NCBI GenBank assembly: GCA_963659365.1
Contig: CAVKTI010000005.1
Location: 1 to 64,000 of the forward strand
From: W0P28-013 sp963659365
GTDB taxonomy: Bacteria; Bacteroidota; Bacteroidia; Bacteroidales; Paludibacteraceae
Direction of reading: 5' to 3'
DNA length: 64,000 bases
The position numbers and the translations under genes were made by a program. Shown piece by piece: positions 47,280 to 54,623 of this stretch. Within the stretch, counting starts at the first letter, position 1. Every line of letters starts with the position of its first letter. Under the pieces are notes generated by a model. That model was not told the origin of the DNA, did not search any database, and saw nothing but the letters and a program-made list of their open reading frames with translations.

Positions 47280-48601
47280 TATTCAACTGCTTTTCTGTAT
47301 TGACCTTCGATAATCAGCATACCGGGGTAGAAGTTGGTACCCGAAGCCACTTTGAATGTGGTAGCTGTCAGTTCGGAGCCCGACTCTTTTTCGCTGGCTG
47401 CGCCGTAGCGGTTGTCCCACACTTTGCCGCTGACTTTGAGCGTGCCTACTTTTTTGTATCTGGTGCGACCTTTGTCGTCGATTTCCATTTGCAGCACTTG
47501 GAATTTGCTCTTTTTATCGATACCCTCTTTTTCGCCGATTTGAGCCGTTACGCTCGCCACTTTGCCTTTTTTGTCGAGTTCAACACTGATAATTGGGGCT
47601 TTCACTTTGAAGTCTTCGTACTGTTTTTGCAGCGAAGCGATGTTGTTATCCAACGAACGCGTGGTAACCAGTTTGATAAGTTCTTTTTGGTCGTACGAGC
47701 CTTTCAATTTCGATTTTGCGGCGTACTCATATTGGTAGGCGGCAGGTTCCATGCGGAAAGTGGTAGAGTCGGCAAGGAAAGCGGCTATCTTTTCGGGGTC
47801 GCCCGTTTCGGTATAGTATTTATCGTAGAAGATGTTGGCAATGCTGTCGTTCCACTGCAAGCGGTAGAGGTAGGAGTAGGTGCGCACCTTGAATCCGCCC
47901 ACATACGGCTCGATGAATTTCATCAGCGTTTTCATCATCTCTTCGGTAGCGTTCGAGTTGTCGCCCGACAGCATGTTGAGAATCAGATCGACAGCGCCAC
48001 CTGTGGTTTGCAGAATGAGTTTGGCCAACTCCATCTGCTCCTCTTTCGACACATATTGTATGTCGTTTATCAGAATGTAGGTGTTGCCAATCAACTCTTC
48101 GCCAGCGTCGGCCAGAAGCCCCTCGCCGCGCACGGTGTTGCGCACTTTGGCAATGTCGAGTTCCGAAGCGTTGTAGTTGCCACGCTCAACAAGCAGATCG
48201 ACATCGAACTTCTGCTGGTTGTTTTTGTAGAAACCAAACCACTTGGCCACCAGCGTTTTTGCCACATTGTTTCTGTTGAGATAAGCGAGCAGCGAGTCGC
48301 GGTTCTCTTCTTGTGCTTTGGTCGAAAGCACAGCACCCCAAACGGTTCTCAATTTCAGATCTTCGGCACTGAGAAAGCGGCTCTCCATGTCGATGTTGTG
48401 ATCGTCGTACTTGTCGGGACACGGGATGTCGGAAAAAGCGGTACGGAGTTCGTTTACAAAGGTGTCGGCTGGGTTATAGACCATCCAAGTAGAGAGCGAA
48501 CTGCGGTTGTACTTCATTTTGTCCGCCAAGTTGTTTTGAGCATTGATGCCCACAATTGCTGCTGCGAGCAACAGAGTCGAGCAGAGAAAAAATTTCTTCA
48601 T
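47279..48601 (-). CDS. Exported hypothetical protein, first gene of a five-gene operon
   Basis: The 440-residue protein has a signal peptide (MKKFFLCSTLLLAAAIVGINAQ), a largely helical N-terminal two thirds, and a beta-rich C-terminal domain from about 350. The latter includes VASVTAQIGEKEGIDKKSKF, with a Lys/Gly-rich pattern also seen in envelope proteins that sense or bind. No lipobox or membrane helix is seen, so it is probably periplasmic. I do not recognise the family. It sits behind the best promoter match in the window, and its stop overlaps the next ATG by one base. Confidence 0.75.
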   Translation of the reverse strand: MKKFFLCSTLLLAAAIVGINAQNNLADKMKYNRSSLSTWMVYNPADTFVNELRTAFSDIPCPDKYDDHNIDMESRFLSAEDLKLRTVWGAVLSTKAQEENRDSLLAYLNRNNVAKTLVAKWFGFYKNNQQKFDVDLLVERGNYNASELDIAKVRNTVRGEGLLADAGEELIGNTYILINDIQYVSKEEQMELAKLILQTTGGAVDLILNMLSGDNSNATEEMMKTLMKFIEPYVGGFKVRTYSYLYRLQWNDSIANIFYDKYYTETGDPEKIAAFLADSTTFRMEPAAYQYEYAAKSKLKGSYDQKELIKLVTTRSLDNNIASLQKQYEDFKVKAPIISVELDKKGKVASVTAQIGEKEGIDKKSKFQVLQMEIDDKGRTRYKKVGTLKVSGKVWDNRYGAASEKESGSELTATTFKVASGTNFYPGMLIIEGQYRKAVE

Positions 48602-48674
48602 GGTTGAAAAAAAAATTAAAAAAGTTAAACAATAGCGGGCAGATTCAACTTTTGAGATGTATTATTTGATTTGG

Positions 48675-48706
48675 CAAAGGTAAGTAAAACTTTTCACTTT
48701 TCCAAA
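48675..48706 (-). promoter_or_regulatory. Promoter of the five-gene exported-protein operon
   Basis: On the minus strand the -7 element TACCTTTG (48675-48682) and the -33 element TTTG (48703-48706) are 20 bp apart, close to the Bacteroidota consensus. The predicted leader before the ATG at 48601 is about 65 nt. Confidence 0.75.
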
Positions 48707-48848
48707 CACAAATGCACTCTTGGTCGAATTTGCGCCGCCGCAAAGTTACACTTTTTTCTTATAGTAAAGAAATTTTTTACCAAAAATACCGTAAAATCTT
48801 GTTTTCCGAGAATACAACGAGCCGTAATTATTTGTAATTTAGAGAGTT

Positions 48849-49139
48849 ATGAGAATGGAAGAGATTCATATAGGTCAACTTGTGAAAGCGACTGTAAGAG
48901 AAAGGCGCATCAAAGATGTGGAATTTGCACGCATGATAGGCCGTAGCAAGCAAAATGTTTACGACATGTACAAACGCAACGATATGGAGGTAAAATTACT
49001 TCTTACTTGCTCCAAGGCGTTGCAGCACAATTTTTTCGAAGACATCTACCCTACCAAGCGCCAGCACGACGACGAGGCCATCGACCGTGTGTTCGACACA
49101 CTGAAGGCGATAGTGAAAGCCAACTCGCGCGACTGCTAA
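48849..49139 (+). CDS. Small HTH (XRE-like) DNA-binding protein
   Basis: The 96-residue protein has a helix-turn-helix region at about 8-65: VKATVRERRIKDVEFARMIGRSKQNVYDMYKRNDM, then a third helix and a charged tail (DDEAIDRVFDTLKAIVKAN). It looks like a Cro/CI-type regulator or a transcription factor of a mobile or stress locus. The target is unknown. Two ATGs are possible (48849 and 48855). It is divergent from the five-gene operon and convergent with the TonB receptor, so it could regulate the operon next to it. Confidence 0.82.
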   Translation: MRMEEIHIGQLVKATVRERRIKDVEFARMIGRSKQNVYDMYKRNDMEVKLLLTCSKALQHNFFEDIYPTKRQHDDEAIDRVFDTLKAIVKANSRDC

Positions 49140-49147
49140 CCGCACCG

Positions 49148-51223
49148 TTACATAGCAAGCCGAACAGCGATGCCTGCTTTCAGCCAACGACTGGGCTGGA
49201 GTATGCCGCCGTAGTCGTAGTATTTCAGACCGATCAGGTTGCTGCCCTCGACAAAGATGTTTAGTCGGTCGTTTTGCCAAAAAAGTCGGCCATCGAGCAG
49301 ATAGATGGGTTTGTAGCGTTGCAGCGCGCCGTCGATGTCGGTGTAAGTGCCTTCGCGCTGCTGGAAAGCGAACTGCCAACTTGCGCCAAACCCTTTGTAG
49401 ATGCCGTGTGCAAGATTGAGCGTGAGTTTGTGGCGCAGATAGTCGAGCGCATATTTCGAGAGCAGTTCGCCCGCATCTTTGGTCAGTTGGCAGTAGGCGT
49501 AGCCGATTTCGATATTTTTCAGCCAATAGCCGTGTGCATAGGCTAGCGACACCTCGCCGCCAAAAGCATCGACGCGCGTGTGGTTCACGCTACGCCACCG
49601 CTCTTCGTCGGGCGTTTTCACCCAGTCAATTAGATTTCGGCCAATGCGATAGTAGGCATTTAGGCTTGTGCGGAAGCCTTTTTTGTTCCAATGTGCGCCG
49701 ATTTCGGTAGTGAGGCTCTCTTCGGGTTGCAGGTGCGGATTGGCCGCCTGCGTGGCACTTTGGTAGTAGAGGTCGGTGAAAGTTGGCAGCCGCAGCGCAC
49801 GCCCAACGCTGGCAAACACGCCGCCATCGGTATCGAAGCGGTAGCCGAGATTGGCCGTGAAGGCAAAATTGTGGTGAAAAAGCGTGTTGTAGTTGCCCGA
49901 CGCGCCCACCGATGCCGAGAAATTGCCGATGTAGAACGCCTGTTCGACGAAATAATTGACATTCAGGCGGTTTTTCGATTTGGTAAAACGCACCGAATCG
50001 GGCGCAAAAGGCACGCGGCGCGACGGCTCGAGGTCGTCGCCCAGCACATTACTGAAAATGTGTTCGTTGCGCAGTTCGGCACCAATCGCCGTGCGCCCAA
50101 TGCGGTAGGGGAACGCCGCTTTGAAGTTGGCACCGCCCACATTGGTGGTGTGGTAGTTGTGTCCCGTGTACCACGCTGGCGGCTCCACGCTGCCTTTGCG
50201 AAAAAGTTCGAAGCGGTCGTAGTGGCCGCGGTAGAAGAGCGACGACTGCAACACAGTGTGTTCGAAGCGTTTTTCCCACGCAAGCGAACCGAGCAGCGTT
50301 TTTGTGGCTTCGAATTGGTCGGGATATTTGAGCGAATAGAACGAATTGCTGCCGAAATTTTTGAGTTGTCCGCCCAACTGCACGCGCCACTGCCCCGAGA
50401 GCGAATCGTCGTCGCAAGCGGCGTTGAAGTAGAGATTAGCGTACTTGTAATCGGTATTTTCGGTGTAGCCAGTCGATTGGTTGTAGTCGGTCGACACCTC
50501 GAACCGCCACTTGGGCAGCGCATAGCGAAAATCGATTTTCGGTGCAAAAAATCCGAAGTCGCCAGCGTGCAGAGCCGCTTTCACCGTGCGTTGCGGCGTG
50601 GCGTTGGTTACAATGTTGATAGCGCCACTGAACGCCGACAGACCGAATTGGCACACCGATGTGCCGCGCAAAACCTCGATGCGCTCGATGGCAGAAAAAT
50701 CGATGGGAATGTCGAGATTGGCGTGTCCTGTCTGTGCGTCGGTGATGTTCACGCCGTTGAGAAGAATCAGTACTTGGTCGAAAGTGCCGCCGCGCATCGA
50801 AATGTCGGCTTGCGCACCATTGGCACCGCGTGTGCGGATGTCGATTCCGGGGAGATAATCGAGAAGTTCGTTGAGAGTGGTTGTGGGGAAGGTTTGGAGT
50901 TGCTCGGCAGTGATAGTTGCCACCACATGTAGCGCATCGCTCGCCACTTGCTGTTTCACCGCCACAACCGCCACTTCGGAGAGATTTTGCACATCGAAAG
51001 CGTCGGAGTCGTCGTCGGCCATGAGCGTCAGCGGCGACAGCAGTGCCGCCACAAGACAGGCGGCTGCGGTTGTTTTTTGGGACTTTGCCAACTGCAAATC
51101 GGTGATGTAGGCCGCCACGCGACCAACCGTTACCTCGCAGTGCAGCGAGCGAAACGCAGCGTATTTCGCACGACAAAACCGCCGAAAACGAAACGCCAGA
51201 TTTTGTTTGATTTTCTTTTTCAT
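49148..51223 (-). CDS. TonB-dependent outer-membrane receptor, BtuB-like
   Basis: The 691-residue protein imports a ligand across the outer membrane using TonB energy. The plug domain is clear: TITAEQLQTFPTTTLNELLDYLPGIDI, SMRGGTFDQVLILLNGVNI, and IPIDFSAIERIEVLRGTS, followed by barrel strands. The barrel ends in GIAVRLAM with a terminal hydrophobic strand. The plug resembles cobalamin receptor BtuB, but no cobalamin riboswitch is seen upstream, so the substrate is open. The ATG at 51223 puts ~48 basic residues before the hydrophobic signal (TTAAACLVAALLSPLTLMA). A TTG closer in would give a normal signal peptide, so the start is uncertain. Confidence 0.9.
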   Translation of the reverse strand: MKKKIKQNLAFRFRRFCRAKYAAFRSLHCEVTVGRVAAYITDLQLAKSQKTTAAACLVAALLSPLTLMADDDSDAFDVQNLSEVAVVAVKQQVASDALHVVATITAEQLQTFPTTTLNELLDYLPGIDIRTRGANGAQADISMRGGTFDQVLILLNGVNITDAQTGHANLDIPIDFSAIERIEVLRGTSVCQFGLSAFSGAINIVTNATPQRTVKAALHAGDFGFFAPKIDFRYALPKWRFEVSTDYNQSTGYTENTDYKYANLYFNAACDDDSLSGQWRVQLGGQLKNFGSNSFYSLKYPDQFEATKTLLGSLAWEKRFEHTVLQSSLFYRGHYDRFELFRKGSVEPPAWYTGHNYHTTNVGGANFKAAFPYRIGRTAIGAELRNEHIFSNVLGDDLEPSRRVPFAPDSVRFTKSKNRLNVNYFVEQAFYIGNFSASVGASGNYNTLFHHNFAFTANLGYRFDTDGGVFASVGRALRLPTFTDLYYQSATQAANPHLQPEESLTTEIGAHWNKKGFRTSLNAYYRIGRNLIDWVKTPDEERWRSVNHTRVDAFGGEVSLAYAHGYWLKNIEIGYAYCQLTKDAGELLSKYALDYLRHKLTLNLAHGIYKGFGASWQFAFQQREGTYTDIDGALQRYKPIYLLDGRLFWQNDRLNIFVEGSNLIGLKYYDYGGILQPSRWLKAGIAVRLAM

Positions 51224-51333
51224 AATGGTGGATTTGGTTTCTGATTTCTGATTGTTTCTCAAAATTGCTGCCGCAATTTTTGTTTCTATGTTTTTGCTTC
51301 GCTGTGTTTCTATGTTTATTTGTTGAAGCGTTT

Positions 51334-51473
51334 CGGACGCACGCGATGCGTCCCTACAATTTGAAATTTTGAATTTTTGCGACAAGCGAGTGCAGTGCCA
51401 AACTCGTTTGAGCAATGCCGAGCGGAGCAAAAATCAAGTGAAATTTGAAATTTGAAATTGCGGCTCTGCCGCA
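51334..51473. repeat. 140-bp interspersed repeat with palindromic head
   Basis: It starts with the GTAGGGAC-type palindrome (51334-51357) and continues through AATTTGAAATTTTGAATTT, GCGACAAGCGAGTGCAG and CGAGCGGAGCAAAAATCAAG to GGCTCTGCC. The reverse complement is at 59497-59637, and a shortened form at 52937-53000. Confidence 0.8.
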
Positions 51474-51500
51474 CCATTCCTCACTCCTCATTCCTAACTC

Positions 51501-52841
51501 CTAATTTTTAAGAATCGTTTCTTTGAAAATTTCGCCGACTGATGGGTGGGGAAAAATCAGGCGGGCAAATTCGTCGGCAGTCAGTTTTTGGGCGATGGCG
51601 AGCGTTGCCGTTGTCACCAGTTCCGAGGCGGGATTGCCGATGAGGTGCGCGCCAATCAGACGGTCGTCGGCATCGAGCAGCAGTTTGCAAAGTCCGTTGC
51701 TGCCCTCGTTTTCCGCCACAAAACGCCCCGAATAGGCCATCGGCAGTTTTTTGACCGTGTAGGGCGTGTTTTCTGCCCGCAACGCCTCTTCGGTTGCGCC
51801 CACACCAGCCACTTCGGGATTGGTATAGACCACGCCTGGCACAGCGTTGTAGCACATCACATCGTGCTTGCCAAGCAGTTGATTCACAGCCACTTCGGCC
51901 TCGCGTACGGCGGTGTGTGCCAGCATCGAAAAACCTGTGATGTCGCCAGCCGCAAAGATGAGCGGATTCGAGGTGTGCATCCGACTGTCGGTTTTCAGCC
52001 CATTGCGGAAGCGTTCCAAATGCAGTTTTTCCAAGTCCAACCCATGCAAATTTGGGCGGCGACCAACGCACAGCAAAATCTGTGCTGCCGAAAGTCGATT
52101 TTCGCCGTTTTCATCGGTAAATTTTACCTCTCCAGCGGCAATTTCAGACACCTTTGCACCCAAGCGAAAATCGACACCGCGTTTGGTGTATTCGGCACGC
52201 AAAAAAGCCGCGATTTCGCCGTCGATACCGGGCAAAACTTCGGTAGCCATCTCCACCACCGCCACACGACTGCCCAACGCCGAGAAGAGTCCAGCAAACT
52301 CCAACCCGATAACGCCACCGCCAATAATGACGATACTTTCGGGGATTTCGGTGGATTGCAACGCCTCGCGGCTTGCCCAAAATGCGCCATTTTCGACACC
52401 CTTGATGGGCGGAATGGCAGTTTCGGAGCCTGTGCAGAGCAGCAGATACGCCGCTTCGTACAAAGTGCCGTTGCAGTCGATTTGCACGGTTTCATCGGCA
52501 TTTTTTACGCTTGCCTCGCCCGAAACAATCGTAACTTTTTGCAGTTTGGCACGAATGCCAGCCGCCAGTTTGCGCACCACTTTTGTTTTGCGTGCGCAGA
52601 TTTTGGCATAGTCGAACGCCACATTTTCGGCCACAACGCCATATTTCGCCGCATTTTGCGCATTTTGGTAGATTTTTGCGCTGTAGAGCAGCGTTTTTGT
52701 GGGAATGCAGCCCTCGTTGAGGCAAACGCCACCCAGCGCGTTCTTCTCGAACAGCACCACATTCAGGCCGCCCTCCGAAGCGCGCTCCGCCGCTGTATAG
52801 CCCGCAGGCCCACCACCGATAATTGCCAAGTCGTATTTCAT
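51501..52841 (-). CDS. lpdA: Dihydrolipoyl dehydrogenase
   Basis: The 446-residue flavoenzyme (E3) reoxidises dihydrolipoamide of 2-oxo acid dehydrogenase or glycine cleavage complexes, passing electrons to FAD and NAD+. FAD-binding GGGPAGYTAAERA starts at residue 9. The redox disulfide is Cys40 and Cys45 (GGVCLNEGCIPTK). An NAD-binding IIGGGVIGLEFAGL is present. The C-terminal dimer interface carries catalytic His432 and Glu437 (PHPSVGE). Length and motifs are complete. No E1/E2 genes are adjacent, so it stands alone here. The repeats on both sides hold no clear promoter. Confidence 0.95.
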   Translation of the reverse strand: MKYDLAIIGGGPAGYTAAERASEGGLNVVLFEKNALGGVCLNEGCIPTKTLLYSAKIYQNAQNAAKYGVVAENVAFDYAKICARKTKVVRKLAAGIRAKLQKVTIVSGEASVKNADETVQIDCNGTLYEAAYLLLCTGSETAIPPIKGVENGAFWASREALQSTEIPESIVIIGGGVIGLEFAGLFSALGSRVAVVEMATEVLPGIDGEIAAFLRAEYTKRGVDFRLGAKVSEIAAGEVKFTDENGENRLSAAQILLCVGRRPNLHGLDLEKLHLERFRNGLKTDSRMHTSNPLIFAAGDITGFSMLAHTAVREAEVAVNQLLGKHDVMCYNAVPGVVYTNPEVAGVGATEEALRAENTPYTVKKLPMAYSGRFVAENEGSNGLCKLLLDADDRLIGAHLIGNPASELVTTATLAIAQKLTADEFARLIFPHPSVGEIFKETILKN

Positions 52842-52936
52842 GGAGTTTGAAAGTTTGTAAAGTTTCTAAGTTTCTCGCGCTGCGCGCTGTTTCTATGTTT
52901 TGTTTAATCGTTGAAGCGTTGAACTGTTGAATTGTT

Positions 52937-53000
52937 CGGACGCACTCGGTGCGTCCCTACAATTTGAAATTTGAAATTCTGAAATTGCGAATCTGCCGCA
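52937..53000. repeat. Shortened copy of the 140-bp repeat
   Basis: It holds the GTAGGGAC-type palindrome (52937-52960), then AATTTGAAATTTGAAATTC and GCGAATCTGCCGCA. The middle section of the long form is missing. It ends exactly at the M23 gene's stop. Confidence 0.7.
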
Positions 53001-53885
53001 TCATCGGTATCGAATCGACTGTCCGATGCGCAGGATTTTTTTGGAACTGATGCGGTTCAGTTGGCAGAGTTTCGACACGGTGGTGCCGTAACGCCGCGCA
53101 ATGCCCGACAGTGTGTCGCCTGCACGCACTTTGTGGTATTTAGCTTTGGCCAGTTCTTTCAGCGCATCGTTGTGGCTATAGGTGTCGGCCAGCGTAATGA
53201 TATAGGGATTTTGCTTCACTGTGCGGCTCTCGTAGTCGATGAGTTTGGTAGTGTTGAAAGCGTTGCCTAAGAAACGGATTTCGTAGTGCAGGTGCGGCCC
53301 TGTGGATCGTCCCGTGTTGCCGCCCAAAGCGATGGGCTGCCCCGCCTCCACCTCTTGGTCGAGGTGGCAAAGCACGCGCGAAAGGTGCGCATAGACCGTT
53401 TCCAAACCATTGTCGTGGCGAACAACCACATAGCGACCGTAGCCCTTCGGTTCGTAGTCGATAATGCGCACGCAACCGCCAAACGAGGCAAAAATGGTGT
53501 CGCCGATGTTGATGCCGATGTCGGTGCCGTAGTGCCAGCGATAGCGGCGCATACCAAACGACGAGGTGATACGATTGCTGGCCGTGGGGTAAACAAAGCC
53601 GCTGACATCGACCACCGTCGAATCGGGAATGCTGTCGATTTTCACGCCATAGGGATTGATACGCTGCGAAGTCCACGAAAAGCGGTACAACTCCGCCGCT
53701 GGATTGCTGTAGAGATACGACGAATCGTTGGCAAACAGATCGATGGTATCGGCAGCCTCTTTCATCGCGTCGATGTCGTCCAAATCGTCGGTAAAGAGCG
53801 AATCGGGCTGTTCCGTTTGCGCACGCAGCGAAACTGTCGGCGCACACAGCAGCGCACCAACCAGCAGAAACAGAAACTGGCGCAT
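53001..53885 (-). CDS. Exported M23-family peptidase with C-terminal LysM domain
   Basis: The 294-residue protein has a signal peptide (MRQFLFLLVGALLCAPTVSLRAQ), then an M23/LytM zinc peptidase fold with HxxxD (His118, Asp122 in HYGTDIG) and HxH (His198, His200 in PHLHYE), plus His167 (YAHLS). The LysM domain at about 250-294 binds peptidoglycan (YHKVRAGDTLSGIARRYGTTVSKLCQLN). It probably cuts peptidoglycan cross-links during growth or division. All catalytic residues are present, so it is likely active rather than a regulator. Its ATG at 53885 overlaps the ndk stop by one base (TGATG), so the two are coupled; a GTG at 53888 is also possible. Confidence 0.94.
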   Translation of the reverse strand: MRQFLFLLVGALLCAPTVSLRAQTEQPDSLFTDDLDDIDAMKEAADTIDLFANDSSYLYSNPAAELYRFSWTSQRINPYGVKIDSIPDSTVVDVSGFVYPTASNRITSSFGMRRYRWHYGTDIGINIGDTIFASFGGCVRIIDYEPKGYGRYVVVRHDNGLETVYAHLSRVLCHLDQEVEAGQPIALGGNTGRSTGPHLHYEIRFLGNAFNTTKLIDYESRTVKQNPYIITLADTYSHNDALKELAKAKYHKVRAGDTLSGIARRYGTTVSKLCQLNRISSKKILRIGQSIRYR

Positions 53886-54346
53886 CACTTTTCGCTGATT
53901 GAATAGACGAAATTGTGGGTCGCTTTGGTGTAGTCGAACATCTCTTCGGGCTTGAAGAAGCGCGCCAGTTCGATGGCGGCATTCTCGACCGAATCGCTGG
54001 TGTGAATGATGTTTTCCTGCATACTCATGCCAAAATCGCCACGAATGGTGCCTGGCTGCGCATTGCGCGAATTGGTAACGCCAGTCATACTGCGCACCAC
54101 CTGCACGGCATCGACGCCAGCCCAGCAGCAGACTATCACTGGCGATGCTTTCATCGACGCACAGATGGTCGGGAAAAATGGTTTGTCGGTGAGGTGCGCA
54201 TAATGCTCGGCCAAAATTTTGTCGTCGAGTTGAATCATTTTCAGGCCTTGCAGTTGCAGCCCTTTACGCTCGAAACGCGCAATGATTTCGCCCACCAGTT
54301 CGCGCTGTACTGCGCCTGGTTTGATGATTACGAGAGTCTTTTCCAT
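53885..54346 (-). CDS. ndk: Nucleoside diphosphate kinase
   Basis: The 153-residue enzyme transfers the gamma phosphate between nucleoside di- and triphosphates through a phosphohistidine. It starts MEKTLVIIKPGAVQRELVGEII, and the active site is NIIHTSDS with His115. IRGDFG (101-106) is also present. Length is typical. The gene overlaps the start of the M23 peptidase gene, so they share a transcript. Confidence 0.97.
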   Translation of the reverse strand: MEKTLVIIKPGAVQRELVGEIIARFERKGLQLQGLKMIQLDDKILAEHYAHLTDKPFFPTICASMKASPVIVCCWAGVDAVQVVRSMTGVTNSRNAQPGTIRGDFGMSMQENIIHTSDSVENAAIELARFFKPEEMFDYTKATHNFVYSISEK

Positions 54347-54623
54347 ATCAAGAGATTTCAGATTTCAAATTTCAAATTTCAGATTAGGTTGATGAGTTGA
54401 TAAGTTGACAAGTTTAACGCATTAGTGAAGGTCTGTGAGTCAAAAACAATTTTCAAATCTTCAAATGAAAAAACTTTTCACTTTTTACTTTATACACTCT
54501 ATACACTAATTGTCTATGTTCTATGCTCTATCTTCTATAACCTATAAACTTTCCAAATTTGCTGAAAAACACGCAGAGGCGCAGTCGAAACTGCGTCTCT
54601 ACAATGTTTTGATATTCAGCGTG
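54347..54623. other. Low-complexity intergenic stretch
   Basis: AT-rich words such as AATTTCAAATTTCA, CTTTTCACTTTTTACTTTATACAC and TCTATGTTCTATGCTCTATC resemble other spacers in the window. I see no gene and no clear promoter for ndk. Confidence 0.5.

Noticed and set aside
47081..48607. A 508-codon plus-strand frame opposite the first gene of the exported-protein operon
   Set aside because: The minus-strand gene has a signal peptide, promoter and coupled neighbours; the plus frame has none of these.
51224..51500. Possible cobalamin riboswitch before the BtuB-like receptor
   Set aside because: The spacer holds only low-complexity DNA and the 140-bp repeat; no B12-box-like sequence is seen.
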